Below are positions 41,779-50,065 of a stretch of 64,000 nucleotides of DNA, piece after piece. Under the pieces are notes generated by a model. The model was not told the origin of the DNA and made no database searches. It saw nothing but the letters and a program-made list of their open reading frames with translations. Where the stretch lies: contig NZ_JABWGO010000010.1 of assembly GCF_013363995.1 (NCBI RefSeq), forward strand, positions 1 to 64,000, read 5' to 3'. This DNA is from Nonomuraea rhodomycinica. Its GTDB lineage: Bacteria > Actinomycetota > Actinomycetes > Streptosporangiales > Streptosporangiaceae. The position numbers were made by a program, and so were the translations under genes. Positions within the stretch are counted from its first letter, which is position 1; each line of letters begins with the position of its first letter.

Positions 41779-41821
41779 ATCCACAATCCCGCCCCGCCTC
41801 CACACCACCATCCACAGAACC
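41779..41821 (+). promoter_or_regulatory. Paired ATCCACA element upstream of tadZ
   Basis: ATCCACA at 41779-41785 and ATCCACAGAACC at 41810-41821; the CCACA cores begin at 41781 and 41812, 31 bp apart, and the second copy is ~77 bp before the tadZ ATG. The same pair with the same 31-bp spacing occurs before the pilin gene (48138-48180). Unknown function; the core resembles seven of nine bases of a DnaA box. Confidence 0.5.
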
Positions 41822-41888
41822 ACGTTCGCCCCCACCCCCCATCCGCCCTCCCAAGCAAGGTGGACCTCCCGACCCCAGGGAGGCCCCG

Positions 41889-42929
41889 ATGCACCGCCCA
41901 CTGGTCATCACCGAGGACCGCGATCTCCTCGACGACCTCGTCCGCATAGCCGCCGCGGCAGGCGCGCAACTGGACGTCGCCCACGCCCCCGCCCACGCGC
42001 GCCCACTCTGGAACCCCGCCCCGCTGGTGCTGGTCGGAGACGACCTGGCCGACGCGGTGGCCGCCGCCTCGCCACCCGCCAGGGACCGCGTGCTGCTGGT
42101 CGTCCAAGAGCCTGACGACCCGGACAACTGGCGCAAGTGTGTAGCGGTGGGCGCTCAGGCGGTCGTGGCCCTGCCCGCGGGTGAACGCCGCCTGGTGGAG
42201 GAGCTCGCCGACGCGATGGAGCCGGAGCCGCGCGCCGGAAGGGTCCTGTGCGTGATCGGCGGCCGGGGAGGCGCGGGGGCGAGCGTCCTGTCCTCCTGCC
42301 TGGCGCTCAGGGCTTCACAGGATCGCCTGCGCACACTTCTGGTCGACGCCGACCCTCTGGGCGGCGGCATAGACGCCCTGCTCGGTCACGAGGAGACGCG
42401 AGGCGCCCGCTGGACCGACCTGGTAGCCCGGGAAGGCCGGGTGAGCTCGACGGCGCTTCAGGCGGCACTACCGGCGTTCGGGGAGCTCAGTGTGCTCTCG
42501 TTCCCCCGCGACGAGGTCCGGCGCATCCCGGCCCAGGCGATGCGCTCCGTCCTCGAAGCCGGCCATCGAGGCTTCGACCTCGTCGTCGTGGACCTGCCCC
42601 GCCACATCGACCCGGCCGCCGCCGAGGCTCTGGCCAGGGCGAGCACCACCCTCCTGGTGGTCACGGCAGACGTCCGCGGCGTGCTGGCCGCCGCCCGGGT
42701 GCTTGAGGAGACCACGCGCCACGCAGCGGACGTCCGCGCCGTGATCCGCCCAGGGGTCCTGGAGGAGGAGGTCATCACCGACTCGCTCCACATCCCCATG
42801 GCCGGCCGCCTCCCCGACCAGCCCCGCCTGACCGCCACCCTCAACCACGGCGAACTCCCGAAACTCGGCCCGCGCACACCCTTGGGCGCCGCGTGCGCCG
42901 CCCTCCTCACCGACCTCCTCCGAGCATGA
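41889..42929 (+). CDS. ssd: Tad pilus localisation/septum-site protein (TadZ/CpaE, Ssd-like)
   Basis: 346 residues: an N-terminal receiver-like domain (~1-105: LVITEDRDLLDDLVRIAAAA, VLVGDDLADAV) without typical phosphorylation residues, then a MinD-type ATPase: VLCVIGGRGGAGASVLSSCL in place of Walker A, LLVDADPLGGGIDALLGHE (Walker A' Asp), FDLVVVDLPRHIDPAAAEAL and TTLLVVTADVRGVLAAARVL. Both lysines of the canonical KGGxGK(T/S) are missing (Ala131 at the P-loop Lys position), as reported for some TadZ/Ssd proteins. It localises the Tad machine or affects septation (Ssd, Rv3660c). AGGGAGG precedes the ATG. First gene of the cluster. Confidence 0.88.
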   Translation: MHRPLVITEDRDLLDDLVRIAAAAGAQLDVAHAPAHARPLWNPAPLVLVGDDLADAVAAASPPARDRVLLVVQEPDDPDNWRKCVAVGAQAVVALPAGERRLVEELADAMEPEPRAGRVLCVIGGRGGAGASVLSSCLALRASQDRLRTLLVDADPLGGGIDALLGHEETRGARWTDLVAREGRVSSTALQAALPAFGELSVLSFPRDEVRRIPAQAMRSVLEAGHRGFDLVVVDLPRHIDPAAAEALARASTTLLVVTADVRGVLAAARVLEETTRHAADVRAVIRPGVLEEEVITDSLHIPMAGRLPDQPRLTATLNHGELPKLGPRTPLGAACAALLTDLLRA

Positions 42930-43263
42930 CCAGCGCACGGGCGCCGCATCCAGCCCGCGAAGCGCAGAGCCCGAGCTCGAAGAGGCGCGAAACAAAGCCC
43001 CCGTAACGCCGCCGAAGGAAGCCACCACCGGCACCGGGAAGCGGGCGGCGACCATCAGACGCGCCAGCCCGGACAGACACCCCTGCCGCACTGCGCGACC
43101 AGACAGACCATGCGACCACAGAGCTCCACAGAAAGCGCAGGACCGAAGAGACCGCACGATCACGGCGGTGCCCACCCACCGAACAGGCACGACCCACAAA
43201 CACACCTCAGCGAGCCAGCAAGTCAGCACGCACCTCAGCAAGTGAGAAGGGACCTTCGAAGAC
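42930..43263. other. Spacer between tadZ and tadA
   Basis: 334 bp without a supported ORF; in other actinomycetes this gap is usually small or absent. It contains TCCACAGAA-like words at 43116 and 43126 (10 bp apart) and several CGACCAGACAGACC-like near-repeats. Nothing else evident. Confidence 0.55.
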
Positions 43264-44418
43264 ATGACCGTTTCCCCCGACCTCGTCGAAGCCGTGCGGG
43301 TGCGCCTGGCGAGGGCAGGCGTCGAACCCAGCGCCGCCCAGGTCGCCGTGGCGCTCAGGGCGGAGAAGTCGGTGTACGGCGACGCCGAGATCCTGGCGGT
43401 GGCCCGGGCGCTCTGCGCCGACCTCATCGGTGCCGGCCCGTTGGAGCCGCTGCTGGCCGAGCCAGACGTCACCGACGTCCTGGTCAACGGCCCGAGGGAG
43501 GTATGGGTCGACACCGGCCATGGGCTACGCCGTACCTCGGTCACCTTCACCGACGACGGGGCCGTGCGCCGGCTGGCCCAGCGCCTGGCCGCCGCGGCGG
43601 GCAGACGATTGGACGACGCCTCCCCCTACGTGGACGCCCGGCTCGCCGGTGGCGTGCGCCTGCACGCCGTCCTGCCGCCGGTGGCGCCCGGTGGCACCTG
43701 CCTGTCGCTGCGTCTGCCACCCAGGCGCACGTTCACGCTGGCGAGCCTCGTCGAGGCGGGCACCGTGCCACCCGCGGCCGTCCCAGTGCTGACGTCGATG
43801 GTGTCGGGAAGGCTCGCGTTCCTGGTGACCGGCGGCACCGGCACGGGCAAGACCACCCTGCTGTCGGCTCTGCTGTCGCTGGCCGACCCCCGCGAGCGCC
43901 TGCTCCTCGTGGAGGACTCGGCCGAGTTGCGTCCTCTGCACCCGCATGTCGTACGCCTGGAGTCCCGTCCCGCCAACCTGGAAGGAGCCGGCGGGGTGGA
44001 GCTACGCGATCTCGTACGGCAAGCGCTGCGCATGCGCCCGGACCGGGTCGTGGTGGGCGAGGTGCGTGGCGCGGAGATGGTCGACCTGCTCGCGGCGCTC
44101 AACACGGGCCACGAGGGCGGCTGCGGCACACTTCACGCCAACGCGGCGGCGGACGTGCCGCCACGGCTGGAGGCGCTCGGCTGCGCAGCCGGCCTGTCCA
44201 GAGAGGCCGTCCACAGCCAACTCGCCGCGGCCCTGGACGTCGTGGTGCACCTGACACGCGGACGCACGGACGGCCGCCGCCGGGTGGCGGAGATCTGCCT
44301 CCTGTCCCGTACACCCACAGGCTTCGTGGAGGCCGTCCCAGCCCTGAGCTTCGACGCGCACGGCCGCTCCCACTTCGGCCCCGGCTACGACGCCTTGGTG
44401 GCAAGAACACCACCGTGA
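43264..44418 (+). CDS. tadA: TadA/CpaF-family secretion ATPase
   Basis: 384 residues: PLEPLLAEPDVTDVLVNGPR and VWVDTGHGLRR open the N-terminal domain, then FLVTGGTGTGKTTLLSALLS (Walker A ~189-197), LLLVEDSAELRPLHPHVVRL (Asp box), QALRMRPDRVVVGEVRGAEM (Walker B) and GHEGGCGTLHANAAADVPPR (His box). It powers assembly of Flp/Tad pili as a cytoplasmic hexamer. ATG follows GAAGGGA at some distance. It sits between TadZ and TadB as in Rv3659c-type clusters. Confidence 0.93.
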   Translation: MTVSPDLVEAVRVRLARAGVEPSAAQVAVALRAEKSVYGDAEILAVARALCADLIGAGPLEPLLAEPDVTDVLVNGPREVWVDTGHGLRRTSVTFTDDGAVRRLAQRLAAAAGRRLDDASPYVDARLAGGVRLHAVLPPVAPGGTCLSLRLPPRRTFTLASLVEAGTVPPAAVPVLTSMVSGRLAFLVTGGTGTGKTTLLSALLSLADPRERLLLVEDSAELRPLHPHVVRLESRPANLEGAGGVELRDLVRQALRMRPDRVVVGEVRGAEMVDLLAALNTGHEGGCGTLHANAAADVPPRLEALGCAAGLSREAVHSQLAAALDVVVHLTRGRTDGRRRVAEICLLSRTPTGFVEAVPALSFDAHGRSHFGPGYDALVARTPP

Positions 44419-44816
44419 CAGCCGCCGCCCCATGACCCGGACATGACGATCACCACACCAGCCACGCGGCCACCGCACGCGGGTCAGCAGGTAGGGCATG
44501 CGGGCCGCCCGAGCCAGGTCGAACGCTGCCGAGACGCCGCCACACCCTCCACGCTGGCCAACCCACACAACCACAAGCCAGCCACGCCGTAGGCCCTGCC
44601 GGGCCGTGCGACCGGCACGGCACGCCGCCGTAGGTCACGGCAGATACACCGACACGTCCGGCCCGCCCGTACATCGGCGAAACACGCATGCCACGTACGC
44701 CCGACACACCGACATGACCGCAAAGAGGCCAGCGACCCACCCCAGAGCCACCCAGGGACCCGCCCACACATCCTCAAGAACAGGCACGCCTCAAAGGGCA
44801 GGAAGGACAGGTAACG
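44419..44816. other. Spacer between tadA and tadB
   Basis: About 400 bp with no convincing ORF. Plus strand is rich in CCA/CAC words. No repeats above ~12 bp noticed. A long ORF crossing it (44498-45586) is a shadow of tadB in another frame. Confidence 0.5.
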
Positions 44817-45533
44817 ATGACGCCGCTCATGGCTGCGGTGTGCGCAACCATAGCCGTCTGGCTGTGGATGGGCCCCGAGGCCGCCGAGACCCGGCTACGT
44901 CGCATGATCTCGCCCGCCACGCCCGGGCGTCCGTTCCTGTGGCAGTCCGTACGACGGCTGGCGGCGCGCCCAAGCCCGGCCAGGCGAGCCGACGCATGGC
45001 GCAGAGCCACCATCGAGCTGTGCCAGTCCCTGTCCGCCGAACTGACCGCAGGCCGCACACCCGGCGAGGCGTTGACCAGAGCCCTCGAAGCCGTCGACTT
45101 CCCCGACCCGGACGCACTGCGGCCCGCCGTCGCAGCAGCCAGAGACGGCGGGGACGTGGCGGGTGCCCTCGCATCAGTGGCACCGGCTCAGGGAGGCGAG
45201 GGACTGCGCCGCCTGGCCGCCTGCTGGGAGGTAAGCGTGACGGCGGGAGCCGGTCTGGCGGCCTTGGTGGACCGGGTCGGAAGCACGTTACGCACGGCCC
45301 AGGCCCACAGGCAGGACGTCGCCGCCCAACTCGCCGGCCCGCGTACCACGGCGAGAATGCTCGCGGCTCTGCCGGCCCTCGGCATCCTGATGGCCGCGGC
45401 GCTGGACATGCACCCGCTGGACTTCCTGTTCGGCAGCCTCCCGGGTCTTGCCTGCCTCACGGTCGGCATCGCACTGGACGCCTGTGGCCTGTGGTGGACC
45501 CACCGCATGGCAGTACGAGCCCAAACGTCATGA
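44817..45533 (+). CDS. tadB: Tad type II secretion F-domain protein TadB
   Basis: 238 residues: an N-terminal TM (LMAAVCATIAVWLWMGPE), a basic cytoplasmic stretch, then the T2SSF domain ELCQSLSAELTAGRTPGEAL, AALVDRVGSTLRTAQAHRQD and VAAQLAGPRTTARMLAALPA, and C-terminal TM helices (ALGILMAAALDMHPLDFLFG; LACLTVGIALDACGLWW). Inner-membrane platform protein of the Tad pilus. AAGGACAGG before ATG 44817. Confidence 0.88.
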   Translation: MTPLMAAVCATIAVWLWMGPEAAETRLRRMISPATPGRPFLWQSVRRLAARPSPARRADAWRRATIELCQSLSAELTAGRTPGEALTRALEAVDFPDPDALRPAVAAARDGGDVAGALASVAPAQGGEGLRRLAACWEVSVTAGAGLAALVDRVGSTLRTAQAHRQDVAAQLAGPRTTARMLAALPALGILMAAALDMHPLDFLFGSLPGLACLTVGIALDACGLWWTHRMAVRAQTS

Positions 45534-45570
45534 CCAGCCGGTCCGTACCAGTGAACGAGACGCCGTGCCC

Positions 45571-45592
45571 CACTCATCAACATTGATGAGTG
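45571..45592. promoter_or_regulatory. 22-bp perfect palindrome between tadB and tadC
   Basis: CACTCATCAA (45571-45580), CA, TTGATGAGTG (45583-45592): 10-bp perfect arms with a 2-base centre, 38 bp past the tadB stop and ~350 bp before tadC. The nearly uninterrupted symmetry suggests a protein-binding site more than a terminator (loop too small). Confidence 0.55.
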
Positions 45593-45943
45593 CAGCCCTG
45601 ACGAATACACACCCGCCTACATACCTGAGCCCCACGTCAACCTGCCGCCTACATAGACTGCCTCACGACTCCGCGACGAGACCCACCTCCTCATCCATCG
45701 ACCCGAACGCGCTTCACAAGGGAGCGCGCCCCCAGGAAGGCACCACCAGGCTCGCACCCAGGGAGGCATCACCAGGGGCGCACCATTCAGGCAGCGGCTT
45801 GAACACCACCGCTCACTCAGCGACCCGCCCACCCCTTAGTGAGCAGAGACCGCCGGCCACCAGCCATCCACGCGGCCACTCATCCACGGCGGCCCACCAC
45901 CAACCGCTCCGACCGGATCGGACCTGCGAAATCGGACGTGCGA

Positions 45944-46804
45944 ATGCTGCCCTTCTTCTCCGCTCTGTGCACCGGCCTGGCCGTGTGGCTGTACATCTCC
46001 CCATCCACCCCAGCTGCGCGGCTGGCCAAACTACTTCCCCGGCCGGACGCCTCTCCCAAGGCCAATGGCCTGTCGCCGCAGAAGCCACCTGTGATTCCCC
46101 ATAGAGCGGATGAAGCGCCCCAGATGGGCCACCCGCACCCCTTGGGCGAACCCCGACCTCTTCCCGACTGGTCGGCTGCCACCTCCGGAGCCACGTCACG
46201 ACGGCCTGACCGCCGCACCGTGATCGTCAGCGTGGCCGCAGGCGTCATGACCACCCTCATGATCGGTGGCCTCCCAGGAGCCGTAGCCGGCCTGCTGGCC
46301 GTCCCCGTTGTCGGTGTCGCGATGCACCGCCGACAAGACCCCGCGACCCGACGCGCCCAGGAGCAGATCACCACCGATCTGCCGTTCGCCGCAGACCTGA
46401 TGGCCGCCTGCCTCATCGCGGGCCGACCCGTCGGCGCAGCCACCGAGATCGCCGCCAACGCAGTGGCAGGCCCCCTCGGTCAGCGCCTCTCCTGGGTGAG
46501 CACGCAGCTCCGGCTCGGTGCCGACCCGGAGCCGACCTGGGCACACCTCGCGCGTGACCCGTCCGCGGGTCAACTGGCCCGGGCGATGACCCGCGCCGCC
46601 GCCAGCGGCGCCCCGGTCGCGGACGTCCTCATGCGCGTGGCGGACGACGCTCGCGAGGCCGCCCGGACGACCTCTGTCGCCGCTGCCCGAAGCGTCGGTG
46701 TCAAAGCGGTGGCGCCGCTCGGTCTGTGCTTCCTCCCGGCCTTCGTCCTCCTCGGCATCATCCCCGTAGTGGCCGGCCTGGCATCCACGATCGTCCTGCC
46801 CTGA
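45944..46804 (+). CDS. tadC: Tad type II secretion F-domain protein TadC
   Basis: 286 residues: MLPFFSALCTGLAVWLYISP is a TM helix, followed by a long Pro-rich cytoplasmic stretch (~25-90), TM helices in VIVSVAAGVMTTLMIGGLPG and AVAGLLAVPVVGVAM, and the T2SSF domain DLPFAADLMAACLIAGRPVG, GADPEPTWAHLARDPSAGQL, RAAASGAPVADVLMRVADDA, ending in LCFLPAFVLLGIIPVVAGLA. Second platform protein of the Tad pilus. The ribosome site is weak (GTG 45938 is the alternative start). Confidence 0.87.
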   Translation: MLPFFSALCTGLAVWLYISPSTPAARLAKLLPRPDASPKANGLSPQKPPVIPHRADEAPQMGHPHPLGEPRPLPDWSAATSGATSRRPDRRTVIVSVAAGVMTTLMIGGLPGAVAGLLAVPVVGVAMHRRQDPATRRAQEQITTDLPFAADLMAACLIAGRPVGAATEIAANAVAGPLGQRLSWVSTQLRLGADPEPTWAHLARDPSAGQLARAMTRAAASGAPVADVLMRVADDAREAARTTSVAAARSVGVKAVAPLGLCFLPAFVLLGIIPVVAGLASTIVLP

Positions 46805-47380
46805 CCCGGGGCACCGGCCGTCGCGACCGACCTGCGCGGGTACCACCATTGCTGTCGGTCAGGAGGACTTTCGTCGGCCATCACTTCCACGCCCGAGCCC
46901 CCTCGACAGCATGGCGAAGTGAGTCAGCGATGGATTCAGGTTGTGGAGCCACATCCTGGTTCTGTTCATGAGAGTCGGTGGCCGCGGTTGTTCGCTCGTG
47001 CGTCCTGACCGCACTCAGTGGCTGAGACCGTGACTTCGTCGGCGAGACATGACCGCACTCCGGGAGGCGTGTTCGTCGGCCCGTCCACGGCCGCCCAGGA
47101 ACGAATCATGACCACCCTCGAACGGCCCTCACAGCCGCCACGGAAGATCGTCATCAGGCTGAATCCCTGCGACGACGACGCCATCGCTTCCAAAGCCCGG
47201 CAGTCGTGGTGCAGCCTGCGGCACGCCTCGCGCCGATCTCCCTGAGCACAACAGGCGAGCGCTTAGCGCTGATCATCCACTGCGCGCCAAAACCGACCTG
47301 GGCGGCAACTGATGCCTGGGAAAAGCGTGGAACCCAGACCTCCGAGGCCAAATACGGACGTTCCATGATTTTCTGAGGCG
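46805..47380. other. Spacer after tadC, no supported gene
   Basis: 575 bp. Short ORFs on both strands lack ribosome sites and family resemblance. A repeated word TGACCGCACTC occurs near 47007 and 47050. I see no promoter, RNA or mobile-element signature that I can support. Confidence 0.5.
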
Positions 47381-47916
47381 ATGTCGCACCTGCGGGTCAT
47401 CAGCCTCACAGTGCTCGCCGCACCTGGTCTGTCTCTGGTCTTGACGCCAGTCGAGCACGTGGAACTCGCTGGGGTGCTGATCGGTCTGGCGGCGGGGTTC
47501 CTGCTGCGGGGGGAGCCCTCTCGGGCGGCCCTGAGCACGTTGTGCGGCAGTGTCTCTGCGGGACGCGGCCGGCCACGGTGGGCTCGGTGGCGGATGCCTG
47601 GCTGGGCGGCTTCGTCATGCTGCTGGACGTGGTCGTCGCGGTGTCGCTCACCGCCATCGTGGCAGTGAGGACCGCTCGCCGGGACGCCGGCGTGGAATCC
47701 GGCGTCATCGCCGGTATGGCGGGACCGCTGCTGATCTGGTCGGTCTACCTGACGGTGGGGCCGAGGCTCTACGATCACGTCTCGCAGAGCGAGCCGTACT
47801 GGCTGGCCTGGGCGGGCGTGCCGACGGCCCTGGTCACCGCGCTCGCGGCGGCGACTTGGGCGGTCGGCGGCGAGCGGAACGACGCTGCTCCTCAGCCGGC
47901 GCAGCCGGCGAAGTAG
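47381..47916 (+). pseudogene. Membrane-protein gene with probable frameshift
   Basis: The first ~60 codons from ATG 47381 read MSHLRVISLTVLAAPGLSLV and VELAGVLIGLAAGFLLRGEP (two hydrophobic helices). The continuation is found in another frame from about 47555: VGSVADAWLGGFVMLLDVVV, GVIAGMAGPLLIWSVYLTVG and YWLAWAGVPTALVTALAAAT (three more helices), ending at 47916. Neither piece alone is a sensible protein, and together they make a ~175-residue five-TM protein. A single-base indel between ~47550 and 47590, either real or a sequencing error, would explain this. Family not recognised. Confidence 0.5.
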
Positions 47917-48137
47917 CCGGAAACGCCAGTTCATGGCGATCGTCGAACCCGCTGATCACCCCTCATGGCGGTGTCGCGGGGACCGCTGCTGATTCCCGTG
48001 CCGCGTCATGATGAACAATCCGGGTTCGAACGCGGGACCCCAGCCTCGGCCTCTCAGCGCTGCTGACCCCGAGCCACTCCCTCCCGCACTCCGAAGACGC
48101 TCCCATCGCCGCCCTCCCGGATCGCCCAGTCATAGAT

Positions 48138-48180
48138 ATCCACAGCAAGTCTCCCCATGGCTTCTCCTATCCACAGAACC
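48138..48180 (+). promoter_or_regulatory. Paired ATCCACA element upstream of pilin gene
   Basis: ATCCACA at 48138-48144 and ATCCACAGAACC at 48169-48180; CCACA cores start at 48140 and 48171, 31 bp apart, as upstream of tadZ. The second copy is ~99 bp before ATG 48270. After the second copy both loci read C.C.TTCG. The rest of the gap 47917-48269 has no gene. Confidence 0.5.
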
Positions 48181-48269
48181 CCATTCGGCGGATCGGCCGC
48201 CCTCCAGTTCCCGCGACGCTTGGAGCGCAACGCCGGACCCACCCCGGCACCAAGCCACCTGGAGGCATG

Positions 48270-48557
48270 ATGTGTGACCCCATCACCCCGCGACAGACTC
48301 TTCCCCAGACCCCCGAGGAGCCCGCAGCCCCCTCTCAGGAGGCCGCCGAAGGGCGCCGCCGCGCCAGGCGCCGACTGGACGAGTGGGTCCACCACGCAGT
48401 GGCCAACGGCGATCGAGGCATGTCCACGGCCGAGTACGCCGTCGGCACCATCGCCGCCTGTGCCTTCGCGGCGCTGCTGTTCAAGGTGGTCAGCAGCCCG
48501 GAGGTGCAGGAGATGCTCTCGTCGCTCATCGACCGCGCCCTCAAGACGGGCACGTGA
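48270..48557 (+). CDS. Flp/TadE-type pilin (DUF4244)
   Basis: 95 residues. A charged ~50-residue leader ends in VANGDRG, followed by MSTAEYAVGTIAACAFAALL. This is a class III signal: cleavage after Gly50, Glu at +5 of the mature protein, and a hydrophobic helix that would assemble the Flp pilus core. The mature pilin is only ~45 residues. The DUF4244 family is the actinobacterial pilin of the Rv3656c type. GGAGG four bases upstream favours ATG 48270 over the adjacent ATG 48267. It overlaps the TadE gene by 4 bp. Confidence 0.88.
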   Translation: MCDPITPRQTLPQTPEEPAAPSQEAAEGRRRARRRLDEWVHHAVANGDRGMSTAEYAVGTIAACAFAALLFKVVSSPEVQEMLSSLIDRALKTGT

Positions 48558-48934
48558 CCCTGCCTCGGTCGTCTGCGGTCCGACGATTCACGCGATCGAG
48601 GTCCAGGGGGTCGGTAACGGCCGAGACGGCGGCCGTCCTGCCCGCTCTGATGATCGTATTGGCGGCAGCACTGTGGGCGATCCAGGCCGTAGGAGTACAT
48701 CTCGAGTGCGTGGACGCGGCCCGTGCGGGAGCGCGCGCAGCCGCCCGTGGGGAGCCGGTGGACCAAGTACGCGAGGTGGTCCGCGCGGCGACCCGGCCCG
48801 ATGCCCGCGTGGAGGTGCTCCGAGGTCCAGAGCGTACGCACGTGCAGGTCGCAGTGGATGTACGGCCGGCTTGGGGCACGGCCTTCCCACCGGTACAGGT
48901 GGCGGCCACCGCCTCAGCGGCGACCGAAAACTGA
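48554..48934 (+). CDS. tadE: TadE-family pilus-assembly protein
   Basis: 126 residues: a basic leader RRFTRSRSRGSVTAETAAVL with the prepilin-like G/SVTAE cleavage region (Glu24), hydrophobic helix LPALMIVLAAALWAIQAVGV, then ARAGARAAARGEPVDQVREV and a beta-rich C-terminus (VQVAVDVRPAWGTAFPPVQV). A minor pseudopilin-type component of the Tad system (Rv3655c-like). GTG 48554 lies within the pilin stop (GTGA), indicating co-translation. Confidence 0.85.
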   Translation: MTLPRSSAVRRFTRSRSRGSVTAETAAVLPALMIVLAAALWAIQAVGVHLECVDAARAGARAAARGEPVDQVREVVRAATRPDARVEVLRGPERTHVQVAVDVRPAWGTAFPPVQVAATASAATEN

Positions 48935-49567
48935 AGAAGACGATCCCACCGCAGTGGTGGGCGGCGACTCGCCTGCAACCGGCGACGTCCCCCGACAACG
49001 GCGAGACGCGCGCACGAACGCGGAAACAAGCGAAGCACGCAGAACTCGTACACAAGTGTGGATCCAGAAGACAACCAGGGGCCGCGATACCGCCCCAACG
49101 CCAAGCCCGAGCCCTGACGCCACACACCGAAATCAGCAAGCGCTCCTTGCCGTGAGGCGGCCGGAGAACGGCCGCCGTGCCTCGACATGTCGCAGCGGTG
49201 AATGACCAGGAAGTGCTGGCCCCCTCCCTGAGAGGCGCAGTGTCCCACGCACAAGAGCCAGGAGGACCGGTACCGCCGCATGAGGCGTAGAGCCGACGCA
49301 TGGGGCGTAGAGATGTGATGCCTACGCATGGGAGACAGTGCGCCGGGCCGCCAGGTCGGCACGAACTGCCCGGCGCCAAGCCCCATGGTCGGCCCGCCAC
49401 CGGTGAGAAGCGGTACCGGCGCATGGCGATAAGAGGGGCGATGCCTCCTGTGCAAGGCAAGAGGCGCGCCGCCGACACATATGACTCAAGAGGTGCAATG
49501 CGCACTAGGGGCCTGAGGCGCAGGGCTGACCTGAGGCGCAGCGCTCATACGTGGAGAAAGGCCTGAA
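48935..49567. other. Spacer with degenerate repeats between tadE and tadG-like gene
   Basis: 633 bp with no supported gene. From ~49225 the words GAGGCGCAG, GCATGAGGCGTAGAG, GCATGGGGCGTAGAG and CCTGAGGCGCAG recur at irregular intervals, the look of an eroded minisatellite. In related clusters TadE and the TadG-like gene are adjacent. Confidence 0.5.
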
Positions 49568-50065
49568 GTGTTTCCCTTGAACCGAGGAGGAGCCAGTGGA
49601 CGCGACCGAGGCTCGGCGACGTTGTGGGGCGTCGCGCTCATGGGGATCCTGATGTCGGTCGCCATGGCGTTCGCTGCTGTGGCCTCCGCGCGGGTGGCCC
49701 GCCATCGGGTGAACGCCGCCGCTGACCTCAGCGCACTGGCCGCGGCCAAGCTGGCGATCGCGGATCCGGATGAGGCGTGCCGGAGGGCGGCCATCGTGGC
49801 CGTGGAGAACGGCGCGAAGCTGAAGGCATGCCAGGTGAACGATGAGATCGTCGATGTCTGGACGTCCCTGACGGCTCGGCTGCCCTTCGTGGGGTCACGA
49901 TCGTTGACGGGCCGCTCCCGCGCCGGCCCAGGCCGTGAGGACCAACCTGTCGATCGAGCTGAATCGCCAAGCGAGCTCGATCGCCTTGAACCGCCGGAGC
50001 ATGACCAACCAGGCCCGCCGGAACGCGATCGGCCTGGCGTGCCGTACGAACGGCCCCTCACGTGA
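49568..50065 (+). CDS. TadG/Rv3654c-like pilus protein with unusual C-terminal extension
   Basis: 165 residues: GRDRGSATLWGVALMGILMS gives the pseudopilin-type RGSATL cleavage site and helix, then VASARVARHRVNAAADLSAL and AACRRAAIVAVENG-type sequence. Family members normally end soon after the strand LTGRSRAGP near residue 123. Here the frame runs on for ~40 Glu/Pro/Arg-rich residues (DRLEPPEHDQPGPPERDRPG), which look unlike a domain, so the natural stop may have been lost by mutation or frameshift. AAAGG is seven bases before GTG 49568. Confidence 0.7.
   Translation: MFPLNRGGASGRDRGSATLWGVALMGILMSVAMAFAAVASARVARHRVNAAADLSALAAAKLAIADPDEACRRAAIVAVENGAKLKACQVNDEIVDVWTSLTARLPFVGSRSLTGRSRAGPGREDQPVDRAESPSELDRLEPPEHDQPGPPERDRPGVPYERPLT

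Larger units (their letters stand above)
40840..41888. other. 1-kb spacer before the Tad cluster, no convincing gene
   Basis: No frame shows sustained coding composition. From ~41070 to ~41290 the DNA is much less GC-rich than its surroundings and contains a perfect palindrome at 41087, then a strong terminator at 41327. From ~41520 to 41880 the plus strand is strikingly pyrimidine (C)-rich. The last part carries the paired ATCCACA element. Confidence 0.6.

Noticed and set aside
48138-48180. ATCCACA words as part of a replication origin
   Set aside because: Only two imperfect boxes per site, no AT-rich unwinding region, and no dnaA, dnaN or parAB genes nearby.
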